Positions 4,010 through 6,176 of a stretch of 6,176 bases of DNA are shown here, piece after piece. The position numbers and the translations under genes were made by a program. Source of the DNA: CAYXPG01 sp964564845 (lineage in GTDB: Bacteria; Planctomycetota; Phycisphaerae; Sedimentisphaerales; Anaerobacaceae). Numbering within the stretch: the first letter of the stretch is position 1; each line of letters opens with the position of its first letter. The notes below the pieces were generated by a model. That model was given only the letters and a program-made list of their open reading frames with translations, was not told where the DNA came from and did not search any database. The stretch covers positions 1 to 6,176 of the forward strand of contig CAZMCN010000116.1 in assembly GCA_964564845.1 (NCBI GenBank). Direction: 5' to 3'.

Positions 4010-6176
4010 ATGTCTGAACCAAATAAGTTATTGGGTAAGAATTTTCGAGTGTTTTTCTGGATAGCTGTCATTTTCGCGGCTATTTTTTTGATTGTGCGCA
4101 ACATCGGTATATTCGGGAATATACTGCTCGTAATGATTGGTTTTGGGGCGGTTATTCTTGTTCACGAGTTCGGGCATTTTATCGCGGCAAAACTGTCAGG
4201 GATAAAAGTTGAGGCGTTTTCGATTGGTTTTCCGCCGATTTTGCTTGGTGTTTTAAGGACGGAGAGAGGCTGGCGAATTCGTATACTGCCGCAGTTTTTC
4301 AAAAAAGGAAATGATGAATCCTGCGATGGCGGCCTGAGTTTTACTATCGGCAAAAAGACCAAGGCGGGCGAGACCGAATATCGAATTGGTCTTATCCCGC
4401 TTGGGGGGTTTGTCAAGATGTTAGGCCAGGAAGACGTTGGCCAGGTTGAAAAAAGCGATGACCCGCGTTCGTATGCCAATAAGTCGGTCGGTGCGCGGAT
4501 GGCCGTCATAGCTTCAGGGGTTTTATTTAACGCCATCAGCGCCATTATAGTTTTTGTAGCGGTTTTTCTTGTGGGCATAGAGCTTCCGCCTGCCGTGGTA
4601 GGGGGGGTAATTGCGAATTCGCCGGCGGCACGGGCGGGTCTGACGGCCGGTGATAAGATAATCGAGATTAACGGCAAAAACGATGATTTGGATTTTAGCA
4701 GTATCTCCCTGGCGGCAGCACTGTCAGATGTGAATGAAACGGTTAAGCTGAAAGTAGAGCATAAGGACGGCTCGGTGGAAGAGCTTGGGCTTGTGGCTGA
4801 GCAGTTGTCGGGCTCGAAGATGAGACTTTTTGGGGTTATGATACCAATGAGTCTGACAGTCGGCAAAGTCAGCGATGCCAATGCGCTGTTTGAAAGAATA
4901 GGATTACTTCCGGGCGATAAGGTCAGGTCTGTTAACGGCCAGGATGTTCAGGCACACTGGGAGTTTGAAGAGATAGTTGAGAATTCGCTTGTGCCGGAAG
5001 TGGCGGTCCTGGCGGAGCGGGAGAGAGAAGACGGCAGTATTGAAAAGGTTGAGACCCAATTGCGGCTGGAGATGAGCTTTGCCGACAGCTACGCTGTCGA
5101 AAACGAATCCGAGCTTTTTCATATATGTTCGATGGTGCCGCGTTTGCGAATAACGGCATATTTGCCGCCTTCGCAAAACAAGCTCGCTGCTGTGTTCGAT
5201 GAGATTAAGTCTTTTCTGAATAAAACGGGGACAGGCAAAGCAGCACCGGAAACAGGACCGGCCCTTAAAAGCGGTGACGTTGTCCTTGCGATTGGGGATG
5301 TTGAAAATCCCACTTATAAGGAGATGCGCGATGTTATTACCAGACATAAGGAACTGGGCGATTTTGTCAGAAGATATACATTCAAAGGGCTGATTGATTT
5401 GGTCGCCGATTATAAAGAGAGAGACCCCTGTAACATTAGTCGCAGATACAGGAAGATAGACAGTCTTGTAAAAAGCTATGAAGAGATGCGTGCCGTTGTT
5501 GCCGATTTTAATGAGCAGGCGATGCACAGTTTTGTTGCAAGATATGAAGATGAGGATTTGTCTTTGAAGGTATTGCGTGCGGACGGCAACGGGCTTGAAA
5601 GGCCGATTACGGTTTCGGTTACGCCCAGACGTCTCCACGGCAGGGTGGTTATTGGAGTGCTTGTTGAACTGGATGTCGAACATCCGATTGTTGCCAGGAG
5701 CATAGAAACTGAGAACGGGCCGGAGAAACTGGGGATTCCACGAGGCGCTGTGATAACGAAATTTAACGAGGTCGGCGTGTCCAGCTTTTATGATTTGATA
5801 AGAGAGATTCGCAGCAGTACCGGCCGGCAGGTTACTATTGATTATCGTCTCGGCAAGGAGACATTCGGCGACGTTGTTCTGGATTTGAGCGGGGACAAGG
5901 AGCTTGTAACGGTCAAATCCACCCTGGCTGAATTTATTCCGTTTGAAGGGCTGGAGAAATGTTATAAAGCGGACAATCCTTTTGAAGCAATGGTGATGGG
6001 TTACCGAAAGACCATAATGTTCATTGTCCAGACTTACCTGACTATCAAGCGTTTGATTAGCAGGGCCGTTGACATCAGGGCGCTTTCGGGTCCTGTTGGG
6101 ATTATAACGATGAGCTATCGTATTGTTGCATATCGGCCGCCGGTATATTACGTTTACTTTCTCGGGCTGATAAGCG
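4010..6176 (+). CDS. rseP: Enlarged RseP-type site-2 zinc protease with multiple PDZ units, 3' end cut by window
   Basis: Intramembrane M50 metalloprotease that, in characterised bacteria, makes the second cut in membrane anti-sigma factors after a site-1 protease. The frame runs open for 722 codons from the ATG at 4010 to the window edge. Seen: hydrophobic segments at about 14-30 and 35-60, the zinc motif HEFGH at 52-56, PLGGFVKMLGQED at 130-142, a membrane segment at about 170-190, then a roughly 470-residue extracytoplasmic region, a membrane stretch near 666-685 and LSGPVGI at 692-698. The second half of the active site (the LDG motif) should lie just past the end. Four PDZ-like signatures are visible: GLTAGDKIIEING at 210-222, GLLPGDKVRSVNG at 298-310, LKSGDVVLAIGD at 419-430 and GIPRGAVITKFNEVGV at 575-590. 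The third appears interrupted by a charged helical insert at about 451-515. Typical family members have 350-450 residues and one or two PDZ domains. An insert of about 30 residues also precedes PLGGF. Family assignment is firm; the substrate is unknown. Confidence 0.93.
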   Translation, partial: MSEPNKLLGKNFRVFFWIAVIFAAIFLIVRNIGIFGNILLVMIGFGAVILVHEFGHFIAAKLSGIKVEAFSIGFPPILLGVLRTERGWRIRILPQFFKKGNDESCDGGLSFTIGKKTKAGETEYRIGLIPLGGFVKMLGQEDVGQVEKSDDPRSYANKSVGARMAVIASGVLFNAISAIIVFVAVFLVGIELPPAVVGGVIANSPAARAGLTAGDKIIEINGKNDDLDFSSISLAAALSDVNETVKLKVEHKDGSVEELGLVAEQLSGSKMRLFGVMIPMSLTVGKVSDANALFERIGLLPGDKVRSVNGQDVQAHWEFEEIVENSLVPEVAVLAEREREDGSIEKVETQLRLEMSFADSYAVENESELFHICSMVPRLRITAYLPPSQNKLAAVFDEIKSFLNKTGTGKAAPETGPALKSGDVVLAIGDVENPTYKEMRDVITRHKELGDFVRRYTFKGLIDLVADYKERDPCNISRRYRKIDSLVKSYEEMRAVVADFNEQAMHSFVARYEDEDLSLKVLRADGNGLERPITVSVTPRRLHGRVVIGVLVELDVEHPIVARSIETENGPEKLGIPRGAVITKFNEVGVSSFYDLIREIRSSTGRQVTIDYRLGKETFGDVVLDLSGDKELVTVKSTLAEFIPFEGLEKCYKADNPFEAMVMGYRKTIMFIVQTYLTIKRLISRAVDIRALSGPVGIITMSYRIVAYRPPVYYVYFLGLIS

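Noticed and set aside
4162..5703. Long minus-strand ORFs (up to 259 codons) opposite rseP
   Set aside because: Antisense shadows of a G-rich coding strand; rseP has continuous family motifs on the + strand and the antisense translations show none.

Overview
This 6,176-base window carries four protein genes, all on the + strand: dtd (D-aminoacyl-tRNA deacylase), a fused thiD2-thiE thiamine gene, dxr (second step of the MEP isoprenoid pathway) and a 3'-truncated rseP (M50 site-2 protease). All are housekeeping functions. The oversized multi-PDZ RseP, the ThiD2-ThiE fusion, the near absence of Shine-Dalgarno sequences on three of four genes, and long simple-sequence or hairpin-rich spacers suggest a Planctomycetota-like bacterium (perhaps Phycisphaerae). 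That placement is inference from gene architecture and not a database result.

Layout. 1-147: no assignable gene; a tiny four-codon ORF behind a good Shine-Dalgarno sequence and a weak promoter-like pair. 148-618: dtd. 619-1367: a 749-base spacer with no convincing gene but several stem-loops, a cluster of TGTTG/CAACA motifs, and a strong rho-independent terminator at 1217-1252; part of it may encode a structured RNA. 1368-2420: thiD2-thiE, with a perfect TATAAT only 10 bases before the ATG. 2421-2807: a 387-base spacer with a long imperfect inverted repeat, degenerate ATYCGTG direct repeats, a duplicated T-rich 12-mer and a threefold GTCTT tandem repeat, ending in an extended -10 promoter. 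2808-3965: dxr, again starting 9 bases after a perfect TATAAT. 4010-end: rseP, 44 bases after dxr, with a clear Shine-Dalgarno sequence, probably co-transcribed with dxr.

How the genes relate. dxr and rseP form a two-gene unit; this adjacency is common in bacteria, although the usual uppS and cdsA neighbours are not seen between thiE and dxr. dtd and thiD2-thiE are separated by long spacers and look like independent transcription units. No TPP riboswitch is recognisable before thiE.

Most worth a second look: the enlarged RseP with four PDZ-like units and an apparent extra N-terminal membrane segment; the matched near-leaderless promoter architecture of thiE and dxr; the structured spacer before thiE; and the sharp reversal of base skew between thiE and dxr although both lie on the same strand. 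I found no mobile element, CRISPR array, tRNA, rRNA or defence system, and no wholly new multi-gene system.
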